From positions 558,001 through 622,000 of the forward strand of contig CAWKOS010000001.1 of NCBI GenBank assembly GCA_963851295.1: a stretch of DNA of 64,000 nucleotides, read 5' to 3'. The notes below the pieces were generated by a model. The model was not told the origin of the DNA. It ran no database searches and worked only from the letters and a program-made list of their open reading frames with translations. This DNA comes from JAOPZW01 sp963851295. GTDB taxonomy: Bacteria; Actinomycetota; Thermoleophilia; Solirubrobacterales; Solirubrobacteraceae. The position numbers and the translations under genes were made by a program. Positions 41,430 to 50,185 of the stretch are shown here, one piece after another. The first letter of the stretch is position 1; every line of letters begins with the position of its first letter.

Positions 41430-42595
41430 TACTCGCGCAGGCCGTCCTGCGCGGCGGCCGTGGCCATGCCCGTGGCGATGCGGTCGGCGTCGTCCTCGTA
41501 GCCGAGCTCGCGCAGGGCAGGGAGCAGCAGCCAGGCGACGTTCATCCACGAGGGCCCGCGCCAGGTGCGCCAGACGTCGAAGCCGGGCTTGAACGACGGC
41601 TCGTCCATCGCCACCGACGGGATCCCGAAGGGCGCCCGGTAGCGGCGCGGATCGAGGAGGTGCTCCTCGACGAGCCGGCGACGGACGTCCTCGGGCACGG
41701 TGTCGAGGATCAGCGGCGAGAGCGCCGACCACGTCGACACGCGGATCGGCTCCTCGCGGCGCCCGGCCAGGTCGAAGAAGAGCCCCGTCGCGCGATCCAG
41801 GCAGCGCTCGAGGAGCGCGGCCTCCACGCGCTCGGCGCGACGCGCGTACGCCTGGTCGCCGGCCAGGCGCGCCATCGCCCGCAGGCTCATCGCGTAGGCG
41901 ACGTTCATCCACACGTCCTCGACGTGCTCGTCGCCCGCGGCGGCGATCTCCGCCGCGCTCCACCCGAGCCTCCCGTAGCGCGCGATGAGCCTGAAGTAGC
42001 CGGGCTTGTAGTGCGCGTGGGACCCGTAGACGGGGTCGTACTTGGGGCTGTCGTCGAGGCCGGACTCGTCGGGAAGGATGATCGTGATGAGACCGTCGCC
42101 GTCGACGTCGCGCTCGCGGTCGAGCCAGTCGAGGTGCGCCTCCAGCGCGTGCAGCGCCTCGGTCGCGAAGCCGGGCTCGCCCGCGCTCGCGGCCGCCACA
42201 CGCTCCCAGGCGAAGGCCAGCAGCGGCGGGCCGATGGTCGTCGTGTGGCGGTTGCCGCGCACGCGCTGGGTGGCGTAGAGCGGGGCGCGCCGCCAGCGCG
42301 GGTGGTTGTGCCAGAAGACCGTGTGCGGGACGAAGCCGTCGCTGCGCCCGCCGCGCAGCACCGTGCGCAGCTCCTCGCGCGCGCGGTTGACGTCGTGGCG
42401 GCACCAGGCGATGGCGTGGAAGCACGAGTCCCAGTGCCACTGGTGGCGATAGCGCGGGGTGGCCGGGCACGTGAACGCGTACGGGGTGCCGTCGCGATGC
42501 ACGCCCTCGCGCCAGTTGGCGCGCAGGACGCGCTCGGCCTCGTCAGACAGCGAGGTCGTCGTAGGTGACGGCGTGGCGGACGTGGCGGTGCGCAC
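41327..42595 (-). CDS. GH63-type glycoside hydrolase (mannosylglycerate/glucosylglycerate hydrolase-like)
   Basis: A 422-residue (alpha/alpha)6-barrel enzyme. YRHQWHWDSCFHAIAWCRHD includes the likely catalytic acid Asp, FVPHTVFWHNHPRW and RGPSWMNVAWLLLPAL are typical, and the C-terminal GLREYYDPLTGRG supplies the second acidic region. GH63 members cut alpha-glucosides or mannosylglycerate. Starts at GTG and overlaps the upstream deacetylase by 53 bases. Last gene of a GT4-deacetylase-GH63 operon. Confidence 0.85.
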   Translation of the reverse strand: MRTATSATPSPTTTSLSDEAERVLRANWREGVHRDGTPYAFTCPATPRYRHQWHWDSCFHAIAWCRHDVNRAREELRTVLRGGRSDGFVPHTVFWHNHPRWRRAPLYATQRVRGNRHTTTIGPPLLAFAWERVAAASAGEPGFATEALHALEAHLDWLDRERDVDGDGLITIILPDESGLDDSPKYDPVYGSHAHYKPGYFRLIARYGRLGWSAAEIAAAGDEHVEDVWMNVAYAMSLRAMARLAGDQAYARRAERVEAALLERCLDRATGLFFDLAGRREEPIRVSTWSALSPLILDTVPEDVRRRLVEEHLLDPRRYRAPFGIPSVAMDEPSFKPGFDVWRTWRGPSWMNVAWLLLPALRELGYEDDADRIATGMATAAAQDGLREYYDPLTGRGLAARGFSWSSLVADMATGSPSASAS

Positions 42596-43256
42596 GCTGG
42601 AGCACCCCCTCGACCGCGCCGATGTGGCGCGGATGGTCGAGGTCGGCGGGATGGAGGTCGAGGCGAAGGAGGTCGCCGGCCGCGAGCGCGCCGGCCCGCA
42701 CGAGCCACGGCGAGGCGAGGCGCTTGACCGCGTTCGAGGTCCCGAGCGTGAGCGCGGGCGAGAGCGTCGAGCGCGCGGCCAGGCTCGAGCGCGGGGCGTG
42801 GTGGACGCGCACGAGGCCGGCCCACCACTCGAAGGACGTCGACAGCGTCTCGCGCAGGGCGTCGGTGTAGGCGTAGGCGGGCGCGACGAAGCCGCGCGGG
42901 CGCACGCCGGCCAGGCGCAGCACGCGGCGGCCCGCCTCGACGGCCCGGCGCGTCTCGTCGGCGTCGAGGCCGAGGAACTCGGCGGCGGGATTGCTGCGCC
43001 GCGGCGCCGCGGCCGAGGCGCGGTGCTGGAAGCCGTGCTGGGCGATGGCGTCGCCTCGCGACGCGCAGTCGGCCAGCCACTCGACCATCTCGGGACGGCG
43101 CTCGTTGAAGGGATGGAGGTCGGGCGCCGGGATGACCAGGAGCGTCACCCGCTCGACGCCGTGGTCGTCGAGCCAGTCGCGGATGAGGGCGCAGCGCTCG
43201 AAGGTCGCCGGCTCGACGTCGTGGACGGCGACGGCGATCGTGCGGGTGCGCTTCAT
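42543..43256 (-). CDS. DUF2334-type polysaccharide deacetylase
   Basis: A 237-residue NodB-fold protein: IAVAVHDVEPATFERCALI (Asp of the motif), VTLLVIPAPDLHPFN, AQHGFQHR (His pair) and GFVAPAYAYTDALRE. These match the DUF2334 branch, which acts on N-acetylated sugars, often of a surface glycan. It overlaps the GT4 gene by 4 bases. Confidence 0.85.
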   Translation of the reverse strand: MKRTRTIAVAVHDVEPATFERCALIRDWLDDHGVERVTLLVIPAPDLHPFNERRPEMVEWLADCASRGDAIAQHGFQHRASAAAPRRSNPAAEFLGLDADETRRAVEAGRRVLRLAGVRPRGFVAPAYAYTDALRETLSTSFEWWAGLVRVHHAPRSSLAARSTLSPALTLGTSNAVKRLASPWLVRAGALAAGDLLRLDLHPADLDHPRHIGAVEGVLQRAHRHVRHAVTYDDLAV

Positions 43257-44317
43257 CCCGCAAGCTCCCGCATGTCCCCCAGCTCGTCGGCGAAGAGGCG
43301 ATCCCAGCGCAGGCGCCAGGCGAGCTCGGCGGCCCGGGTCTGGTCGGGTCGCGCCGCCCGCGCGGTGGCGATGGCGCGGGCCAGCCCGTCGGTGTCGCCC
43401 ATCGCGAAGGTGTGCGCCGCGCCGCCGAGCAGCACCGCGCTGGGGGCGCTGTCGCACGCCACGACCGAGGCGCCGCTTGCCGCCGCCTCAAGGGCGACGA
43501 GTCCGAAGGTCTCGTGCTCGCCCGACATCACCACGCAGCTCGCGCCCGCGTACGCGCGCGCCAGGCGCTCGCGATCGCTCACGAAGGGGCGGAACGAGAC
43601 GCGCCGCTGGATCCCGAGCGCCCGCGCCCGGCGGCGCAGCTGGTCCTCGGCGGGGCCGGAGCCCACGAGCCGCAGCGGCCACCGGTCCTCGCTGCGTGCG
43701 GTCGCCTCGAGCAGCCGGAAGACGCCCTTCTCGCGCGCTAGCCTTCCGACGTAGAGCACGTGGTCGCCGCGCGCGACCCCGGCCTGCGGGCGGAAGGCGC
43801 CGTTGAGCCCCAGGCGCAGGGGGAAGCTGGCCGGTCGACCGCAGTCGGGCTCGGGATCGACGACCGAGGCGATCGCGTCGACCGGCGCGTAGGCGTGGCG
43901 CAGCCAGTGGCGGAAGATCGCCCTCCACGCCGCGGTCGGGCCGCGCATGCCGGCGGCGTCGAGCGCGGCCGAGCCGTGGTGGACGGCGACGACCTTCGCC
44001 CCCAGCTCGTGCGCGGCGGCGGTGACCCGCAGCGGCAGCCAGAAGGGATCGTGCAGGAGGACGACGTCGGGGCGCAGGTCCGCGAGCGTGCGCCGCAGGG
44101 CGCGGGCGCCGAGCGGGACGCGGTAGCCGTTGGCGGCCGCGAGGCGCAGGCTCGGCAGCTCGTGGCGCCCGTCCTCGTGGCGCTCGCGCGGCCCGGGCAC
44201 CACGACGTGGTGGTCGAAGGCGCCGGTGGCACGGGCGTGCGCCGCCTTGGCGTCGAGGTAGGTGCGGATGCCGCCCGAGCGCTCCCCGTAGAAGAGCGCG
44301 ACGTCGACAATGCGCAG
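43253..44317 (-). CDS. GT4-family glycosyltransferase with CTG start
   Basis: A 354-residue glycosyltransferase. RIVDVALFYGERSGGIRTYLDAK donor/acceptor N-lobe, then LYVGRLAREKGVFRLLEA, SFRPFVSDRERLARAYAGAS and GEHETFGLVALEAAASG (EX7E motif) in the C-lobe. Homologues begin Met-Arg-Ile-(V)-D-V, but no ATG, GTG or TTG exists at that place; the codon there is CTG (44317-44315). It is back to back with the divergent dehydrogenase gene, with no spacer. Probably builds a surface glycan or glycolipid with the next two genes. Confidence 0.85.
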   Translation of the reverse strand: MRIVDVALFYGERSGGIRTYLDAKAAHARATGAFDHHVVVPGPRERHEDGRHELPSLRLAAANGYRVPLGARALRRTLADLRPDVVLLHDPFWLPLRVTAAAHELGAKVVAVHHGSAALDAAGMRGPTAAWRAIFRHWLRHAYAPVDAIASVVDPEPDCGRPASFPLRLGLNGAFRPQAGVARGDHVLYVGRLAREKGVFRLLEATARSEDRWPLRLVGSGPAEDQLRRRARALGIQRRVSFRPFVSDRERLARAYAGASCVVMSGEHETFGLVALEAAASGASVVACDSAPSAVLLGGAAHTFAMGDTDGLARAIATARAARPDQTRAAELAWRLRWDRLFADELGDMRELAG

Positions 44318-45352
44318 ATGGCGACGATCCTCGTGGACCCGCGGCCGCGCACGGTGGACGGCATCTTCGACGCCCCCACGCGCGCGCGGCTGGAAGCGCT
44401 GGGCGACCTCGTCGTCCACGAGGGGCCCGGCCGGATGCCCGACCCCCTCGTCGAGGCCCACCTGCCCGACGCGGTCGCGATCGTCGGCCAGACCGACCTG
44501 GGCGCCGACCGCCTCGCGCGGGCGCCGCGGCTGCGCGCCGTAGTCAACGTGGAGGGCAACTTCCTGCGCAACGTCGACTACGAAGCGTGCTTCGCCCGTG
44601 GCATCCACGTCCTCGTCGCGAGCCCGGCCTTCGCCCCCGCGGTGGCCGAGGCGGCGCTCGGGATGGCCATCGACCTCGTGCGCGGCATCACCGCCGCCGA
44701 TCGCGCCATGCGCGCCGGCGCGGAGGCCTACGAGCTCGAGGCCAACCGCGGCTGCTTCCTGCTCGCCGGCGCCGAGGTCGGCGTGGTGGGCTTCGGCGAC
44801 CTCGGCCGCGAGCTCGTGCGCCTGCTGGCGCCGTTCCGCTGCCGCGTGCGCGCCCACGACCCGTGGCTGCCCGACCTCGCGCTGCGCGCGGCGGGGGCCG
44901 AGCCCTCCGGCCTCGACGAGCTGCTGGGCGCGTCGCGCGTGGTCTTCGTCTTCGCCGCGCCGACCACCGAGAACGAGGCGATGCTCGGGCGCCGCGAGCT
45001 CGAGCTGCTCGCCGCGCGCGGCGACGTCCCCGCGCTGCTGGTCATGAGCCGCGCCGCGGTCGTCGACTTCGACGCCCTCGTCGAGATCGTCGCCGCCGGG
45101 CGCCTGCGCGCCGCGGTCGACGTCTGGCCGCGCGAACCGGTGCCGGACGACCACCCGGCCCGCGCCGTCGAGGGCCTGCTGCTCTCGCCCCATCGCACCG
45201 GCGGCATGCCCGAGGCCTTCCTGGCCATCGGCCGCCTGGCCGTGGCCGACCTCGAGCTCGTGCTCCGCGGCCTGCCGCCGGTCGCCTGCCGGCGCGCCGA
45301 GCGGGAGACCGTCGGCCGGCTGCGCAGCCGGCCCATCGATCGGGCGCAGTGA
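44318..45352 (+). CDS. D-2-hydroxyacid dehydrogenase family protein
   Basis: A 344-residue NAD-dependent dehydrogenase. Nucleotide motif VGVVGFGDLGRELVRLL; catalytic Arg in LVMSRAAVVDFDAL, Glu in WPREPVPDDHPA and His in LLSPHRTGGMPE. The N-terminal half (VDPRPRTVDGIFDAPTRARL) is longer than in small members. Substrate unknown. Its ATG begins directly next to the CTG start of the divergent glycosyltransferase. Confidence 0.9.
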   Translation: MATILVDPRPRTVDGIFDAPTRARLEALGDLVVHEGPGRMPDPLVEAHLPDAVAIVGQTDLGADRLARAPRLRAVVNVEGNFLRNVDYEACFARGIHVLVASPAFAPAVAEAALGMAIDLVRGITAADRAMRAGAEAYELEANRGCFLLAGAEVGVVGFGDLGRELVRLLAPFRCRVRAHDPWLPDLALRAAGAEPSGLDELLGASRVVFVFAAPTTENEAMLGRRELELLAARGDVPALLVMSRAAVVDFDALVEIVAAGRLRAAVDVWPREPVPDDHPARAVEGLLLSPHRTGGMPEAFLAIGRLAVADLELVLRGLPPVACRRAERETVGRLRSRPIDRAQ

Positions 45353-45359
45353 CGCCGCG

Positions 45360-47633
45360 TTACGCGGCACGCCGCGCCCCAGCGGCCGCACGCTCGCCCA
45401 GAGCGCGGCGGTAGCCGTCGCCGAGCCTCGCCAGCGAGCGCTCCCACGTGCGCTCGCGGACCGCCTCCAGCGCCCGCTGGGCCAGGCGCTTCCGTTGCAG
45501 CGGGGCGCCGGCCAGCTCGACGACGGCGTCGGCGAGGGCGCTCGCGTCGGGCGGGCAGAGGCGGCCGGTGACGCCGTCCTCGACGATCGAGCACGGGCCG
45601 CCCTCGGCGACGGCGACCACCGGCAGCCCGCTGGCCTGCGCCTCCAGCAGCACCTGCCCGAAGGTGTCGGTGCGGCTCGCGAAGAGGAAGAGGTCGGCGC
45701 TGGCGTAGGCGCGCGCCAGCTCCTCGCCCTCCAGCCACCCGAGGAAGCTCGCGTGCTCGCCGAGGCGCTCGCGCAGGACGTGCTCCTCGGGGCCGCCGCC
45801 CGCCAGGCACAGGTGCAGCCGGGGGTCGCGCTCGTGCGCGGCCAGGAAGGCGTCGGCCAGCAGGTCGGCGCCCTTCTCGCGGGTGAGGCGGCCGGCGTAG
45901 AGCACGCTCAGCTCGCCGGGCAGGAGGGTCGCGTCGCGCTTGGCGGGCGAGAAGCGCGCCACGTCGACACCGCGGTCCCAGCGGCCGATGCTCCCGGCGT
46001 CGATGCCCATGCCGCGCAGGACCTCGTCGGACGCCGGGCTCGGGCTGAGCACGACCTCGCACTGGCCGTAGAAGGCCGCGATCGCCGCGCGGGCGATGAA
46101 CTCGAGCTTCGGGTCGGCCGCGCGCAGGCCCGCGTAGGCGGCCAGCTCGGTGTGGTAGGAGCCGAGCACCGGCACCTCCATGACGCGGGCGATGACGGCG
46201 GCGGCGACGCCGGCCGGCCCCGGGCTGCAGAGGTGCACGAGGTCGTAGCGGCCCTCGGCGAGCGCCTCGACGATCGCCGGCAGGCACGGGACGCCGACCT
46301 TCAGCCCCGCGTAGAAGGGGATGTCGACCTCGGCCACCGCGCTCAGGCGCCGGTCGACGTTCGGGTCGGTGCCCACGACCTCGACCTCGAACCCGGGCAC
46401 GCCGCGCTCGCGGATCTCGTCGAGCGTGTGGGTGACGCCGTGCATGCCGCCGACCGCGTCGGCGACGAGCGCGACGCGCAGCGGGTCGCCCTCGCGCTGG
46501 ACGAGCTTGCCCTTCTCGCGGCCGAGGAAGGCGGCGGCGGGGGCGTACGGGATGGCCGCCACGCAGGCGTCGAAGAGGCCGGCCGCGGCGGCGCCGAGGT
46601 CGCCGCCGGTGGTCGTGGCGGCCAGGACGTCGTCGACCGCCACCGCGAGCTTGCGCTCGTGGGCCCGCCGCGCGCGGCGGAAGAGGTCGGCGTGGCTGAA
46701 GTCCTCGTGCTGCAGGAGCGCCAGCAGGTCGCGCTCGCCGAGGCGCAGGTCGATCGCCTCCAGCCAGGCGCGCAGCAGGGCGCGGGCGTCGTCGGGGCCG
46801 AGGTCCGAGCCGATCGCGCCCTTCCGCGCATCGCCCTCGCGCATCAGCCGCTCGATCATGGTCAGCACCGCGCGCGGGTCGAGCGCGGCACCGTCGTCCT
46901 CGCCGTGCCCGAGGGCGCGCACCGCGAGGGCCATGGCGCTGTGCGCCCACTTGGCGGCGCTGCCCTGCTCGCCGCGCGCGGTCGCGCGGCCGCCGCGCAC
47001 GTGGCCGAGGAACTCGTGCCAGGTGTGGGCGACGGGCGTCTCGGTGAAGGTGCGGCCGATGTCGACGCCGGCATGGTCGTCGGAGCCGGCGACGCCGGTG
47101 CCGCCGTGGGTCTCGATGTAGACCGCCGCGGGCGCGTTGAGCTCGCGGGCACGCGAGCCGTTGCGGGTCTCCCAGACGCCGAAGAGCTGCGCCAGGCGCC
47201 GGCGGTGGCGCGGCGTGAGCGGCGCCTCGACGGCGTAGAAGGGGTGCGCCAGCGCGCACGCGATCTCGCGCTCGTGCAGGTACTCGGCGACCTGCTCGAC
47301 GTCGTCGGCGTGCGCCTGCAGCCACTCGTGGTCGCCCGCCGTGATGCCGTAGCAGAGGACGTGCACGGCCTGGGGCTCGCCCTTGAACCACGTCGTCAGC
47401 TCCTCGGAGACGAAGACGTCAGGGCGGTCGGCGATCTGCTGGACGCCGGCGATGGTGTCGTGATCGGTGATCGTCACGAAGTCCATCCCGCGGCGCTTGG
47501 CCAGCTCGTAGACCTCCTCCGGCGGCGTGGCGCACTCGGGCAACCCGAGCGCGCGCTGGACCCCGAGCTTCGAGAGCTCCGAGGCGGTCGAGTGGCAGTG
47601 CAGGTCGACCCTGCGCGTCTCGCGAACGTTCAT
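45360..47633 (-). CDS. PHP phosphoesterase - GT4 glycosyltransferase fusion
   Basis: A 757-residue bifunctional protein. Residues 1-200: PHP domain with DLHCHST (10-16), TDHDT (56-60), AHPF (His130) and GSDDHAG (183-189), an intact trinuclear metal site. A helical middle (about 200-395) leads to a GT4 domain from LRVALVADAVGGMHGVTHT; C-lobe YAGRLTREKGADLL, FLGWLEGEELARAYASADLF and TDTFGQVLLEAQASG. GT4 members make glycolipids and surface glycans. A four-unit PHO-box-like array lies in its promoter, so it may serve lipid or wall remodelling under phosphate limitation (inference). Confidence 0.88.
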   Translation of the reverse strand: MNVRETRRVDLHCHSTASELSKLGVQRALGLPECATPPEEVYELAKRRGMDFVTITDHDTIAGVQQIADRPDVFVSEELTTWFKGEPQAVHVLCYGITAGDHEWLQAHADDVEQVAEYLHEREIACALAHPFYAVEAPLTPRHRRRLAQLFGVWETRNGSRARELNAPAAVYIETHGGTGVAGSDDHAGVDIGRTFTETPVAHTWHEFLGHVRGGRATARGEQGSAAKWAHSAMALAVRALGHGEDDGAALDPRAVLTMIERLMREGDARKGAIGSDLGPDDARALLRAWLEAIDLRLGERDLLALLQHEDFSHADLFRRARRAHERKLAVAVDDVLAATTTGGDLGAAAAGLFDACVAAIPYAPAAAFLGREKGKLVQREGDPLRVALVADAVGGMHGVTHTLDEIRERGVPGFEVEVVGTDPNVDRRLSAVAEVDIPFYAGLKVGVPCLPAIVEALAEGRYDLVHLCSPGPAGVAAAVIARVMEVPVLGSYHTELAAYAGLRAADPKLEFIARAAIAAFYGQCEVVLSPSPASDEVLRGMGIDAGSIGRWDRGVDVARFSPAKRDATLLPGELSVLYAGRLTREKGADLLADAFLAAHERDPRLHLCLAGGGPEEHVLRERLGEHASFLGWLEGEELARAYASADLFLFASRTDTFGQVLLEAQASGLPVVAVAEGGPCSIVEDGVTGRLCPPDASALADAVVELAGAPLQRKRLAQRALEAVRERTWERSLARLGDGYRRALGERAAAGARRAA

Positions 47634-47666
47634 CTCGTCACTGCAGATTCCCCTGCAAAGCCACCC

Positions 47667-47710
47667 TTTCTGTGAATCGCTCGGAAAGATGGTGTGATCG
47701 GGTTGTGAAG
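47667..47710 (-). promoter_or_regulatory. PHO-box-like array before the PHP-GT4 gene (site g)
   Basis: Minus-strand units CTTCACAACCC, GATCACACCAT, CTTTCCGAGCG, ATTCACAGAAA in 11-bp phase, with TCACAG 35 nt after the start. The design is the same as site d before pstS2. The array ends 33 bases before the PHP-GT4 start; it could also affect the divergent GH31 gene. Confidence 0.7.
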
Positions 47711-47749
47711 CCGCGCGCGGTGCACGCGCGCGCGTGGAAGGGTGCAGAC

Positions 47750-49945
47750 GTGCTCGAGCTCGGAACCGGCACCGGCGTGCTCGAGCTGGGCTCCCTGCGC
47801 GTCGAGGTCGGCCTCGCCCCGCTGACCATCCACGTGCGCCGCGCGGGCCGCCGCCTGCTGCGCGCGCTGACGGTCTGGGCCTGCGACGGCGAGGTCCGCG
47901 ACCGCTTCGTGCAGGTGACGGAGGGCGTCATCGCCGAGGAGCGCCTGGGCTTCCCCGAGCGCGCCGTCGCCGCGACGATGGCCTGGCAGGACGCGCGCAG
48001 CGCCGGCATCGACCTGCGGCTCAACGGCGGGCGCCGGGCGCGCCTGCGCCTCGAGCTCGCCGGCCCCGAGCACCTCGTCCTCGAGCTCTCGGCCGAGGGC
48101 CGGCCGCTGCGCCTGGCGCTCGAGTGGGACGCGCGCGCCGAGGAGCGCTTCGCCGGCCTCGGGGCGCGCCACGCCCTGCGCGTCGACCACGACGGCCGCG
48201 AGATCCAGCTCGGCGCCGATCGCGCCTACACCGGGCCCGATTGCCCGCCCGACCTGCGCGCGCTGGGCGGCGTGCCCCAGGGCGACTACGCGCCGGCGCC
48301 GTTCCTGCAGTCCAGCCGCGGCTACGCGCTGTGGTGCGAGACCTACGCCAACGGGACCCGCTTCGAGCTCGACGAGCCCACGCGCGTCTCGACGCGCGGG
48401 GTCGCGGGCCCGCTGCGCCTGCACGTGCTCACCGACCCGACGCCGGTCGCGCGCCTGCGCCGCTACGTGCACCTCACCGGCCTGCCGGCCCTCCTGCCGC
48501 ACTGGGGCTACGGCTTCTGGAAGTCGCGCGACGTCTACGAGCACCAGGAGGACGCCGAGGAGGACGTCCACGGCTGCCGCTGGCACGGCATCCCGCTCGA
48601 CGCGATCGTGCTCGACTCGCCGTGGGAGACGCAATACAACACGTGGGAGCCCAACCCGCACCAGTTCCCCGACTTCGCCGGCATGGTCGCCCGCTGGCGG
48701 GCGACCGGCGTGCGCACGGTCGTGTGGGTGACGCCGTGGGTGAACCTCGAGTCGCTCGACGGGCAGATCCCGCCCGACCCGGGCTCCCGGCGCCTGCACC
48801 GCCAGCCCGCGCCCAACTACGAGCCCGACCGCTTCGTGCGCGGAGCCGACGGCGAGCCGTACGTCGCCCGCTGGTGGATGGGCACCGGCTCGATGGTCGA
48901 CTTCACCGACCCCGAGTCCGAGGCGTGGTGGCGCGCCCAGGCGGTCCGGACCCTGCGCCTGGGGGTCGAGGGGATCAAGGCCGACGACGGCGAGGGCTAC
49001 TACGTCCCCGAGGACCTGCGCTTCGCCGACGGGACGAGCGGCGCGGAGACCGCGTGGCGCTACGGCGGCCTGTACCGGCGCTCGATGCAGCGCGCGCTCG
49101 ACGACGCCCACGGCGCCGGTCGCGGCGTGCTCTTCGGACGCAGCGGCTGGAGCGGCCAGCAGGCGACCGGCCTGCTGTGGGCGGGCGACCAGGCGTCGGA
49201 CTTCTGGTCGCTGCGCACGCTCGTGGCCGCGACGATCTCCGCCGCCGCCAGCGGCTTCTCCAACTGGTCGCACGACGTCGGCGGCTACCTCGGCCACCGG
49301 CTGTTCGAGCGCTGCCCGAAGGAGCTGCTGCTGCGCTGGGTCCAGCTCGGCTGCTTCACCCCGCTCATGCAGGCCCACGGGCGCCTGGAGCAGGAGCCGT
49401 GGACCTACGACCGCGAGACGCTCGAGCTCTATCGCGGCTACGTGCTCCTGCACGAGATGCTCAACCCCTACCTGCGGGCGGCGGCGGCGAGCGCGGCGCG
49501 CGGCGGTCCGCCGATCGTGCGCCCGGCGTCCCTGCTGGACCCCGGCGGCTGGGAGGTCGCCGACGCGTTCGGCCTGGGTCCCTCGCTCTGGGTCGCCCCG
49601 GTGGTCGAGGAGGGAGCGCGCGAGCGCGATGCCTGGCTGCCGCCCGGCGAGTGGATCGAGGCGTGGTCGGGCGCGCGCGTCCGCGGCGGGCGCGAGGTGC
49701 CGGCGCCGGCGCCCCTGCACGCGATCCCGGTGTGGGTGCGCGCGGGCTCGATCGTCGTCACCCATCCGGCCGAGAGCGTGCGCAGCGGCCTGGGCGAGGG
49801 CGACGCGCCGCTGCACGCCACGCTCTGGGGCGAGCCGCGCGGCGGCCGTGCCCTCGCCCGCCTCGCCGACGGCGCCGCGGTGCGCTGGCACCGCGGGCGC
49901 TGGTCGGCGAGCGGGCGCGTCGACGTGAGCTTCGACGCGCGCTGA
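47750..49945 (+). CDS. GH31-family alpha-glycosidase
   Basis: About 731 residues. N-terminal beta domain, then the barrel: HWGYGFWKSRDVY, VLDSPWETQYNTWEPNPHQFP, nucleophile region GVEGIKADDGEGYY, acid/base region GRSGWSGQQATGLLWAGDQAS, and FSNWSHDVGGYLG. GH31 enzymes include alpha-glucosidases, alpha-xylosidases and sulfoquinovosidases. I chose GTG 47750 because GGAAGG lies 7 bases before it; GTG 47705 and 47672 are upstream alternatives that run into the PHO-box array. No signal peptide. Confidence 0.85.
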   Translation: MLELGTGTGVLELGSLRVEVGLAPLTIHVRRAGRRLLRALTVWACDGEVRDRFVQVTEGVIAEERLGFPERAVAATMAWQDARSAGIDLRLNGGRRARLRLELAGPEHLVLELSAEGRPLRLALEWDARAEERFAGLGARHALRVDHDGREIQLGADRAYTGPDCPPDLRALGGVPQGDYAPAPFLQSSRGYALWCETYANGTRFELDEPTRVSTRGVAGPLRLHVLTDPTPVARLRRYVHLTGLPALLPHWGYGFWKSRDVYEHQEDAEEDVHGCRWHGIPLDAIVLDSPWETQYNTWEPNPHQFPDFAGMVARWRATGVRTVVWVTPWVNLESLDGQIPPDPGSRRLHRQPAPNYEPDRFVRGADGEPYVARWWMGTGSMVDFTDPESEAWWRAQAVRTLRLGVEGIKADDGEGYYVPEDLRFADGTSGAETAWRYGGLYRRSMQRALDDAHGAGRGVLFGRSGWSGQQATGLLWAGDQASDFWSLRTLVAATISAAASGFSNWSHDVGGYLGHRLFERCPKELLLRWVQLGCFTPLMQAHGRLEQEPWTYDRETLELYRGYVLLHEMLNPYLRAAAASAARGGPPIVRPASLLDPGGWEVADAFGLGPSLWVAPVVEEGARERDAWLPPGEWIEAWSGARVRGGREVPAPAPLHAIPVWVRAGSIVVTHPAESVRSGLGEGDAPLHATLWGEPRGGRALARLADGAAVRWHRGRWSASGRVDVSFDAR

Positions 49946-50185
49946 CTACTTGTGGGTCATCGCGATGAAGCCGACGACGAGGACGGCGGCGCACACGAGC
50001 CCCGCGAGCGTGACCACGGCGCCGTTGACGACGAGGTCCATGGTGCTTCCGCGGCGCCGGGCCTCCTCGATCCGCTGGACCGCGAGGGCGCCCTGGCCGA
50101 AGAGGGCCGTGGCGCCCACCCCGACCGCGAAGGCGGCGAGGAGGATCTTCCAGAGCGCGGCGAGGTCGACGATGGTGGCGAGCAT
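49946..50185 (-). CDS. Small two-helix membrane protein of the pit operon
   Basis: A 79-residue protein with two membrane segments (LWKILLAAFAVGVGATALFG and NGAVVTLAGLVCAAVLVVGFIAM) and a basic loop between them. Its ATG shares a base with the pit stop (TGATG), so it is co-translated with the phosphate transporter. No family recognised; perhaps an accessory subunit. Confidence 0.7.
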   Translation of the reverse strand: MLATIVDLAALWKILLAAFAVGVGATALFGQGALAVQRIEEARRRGSTMDLVVNGAVVTLAGLVCAAVLVVGFIAMTHK

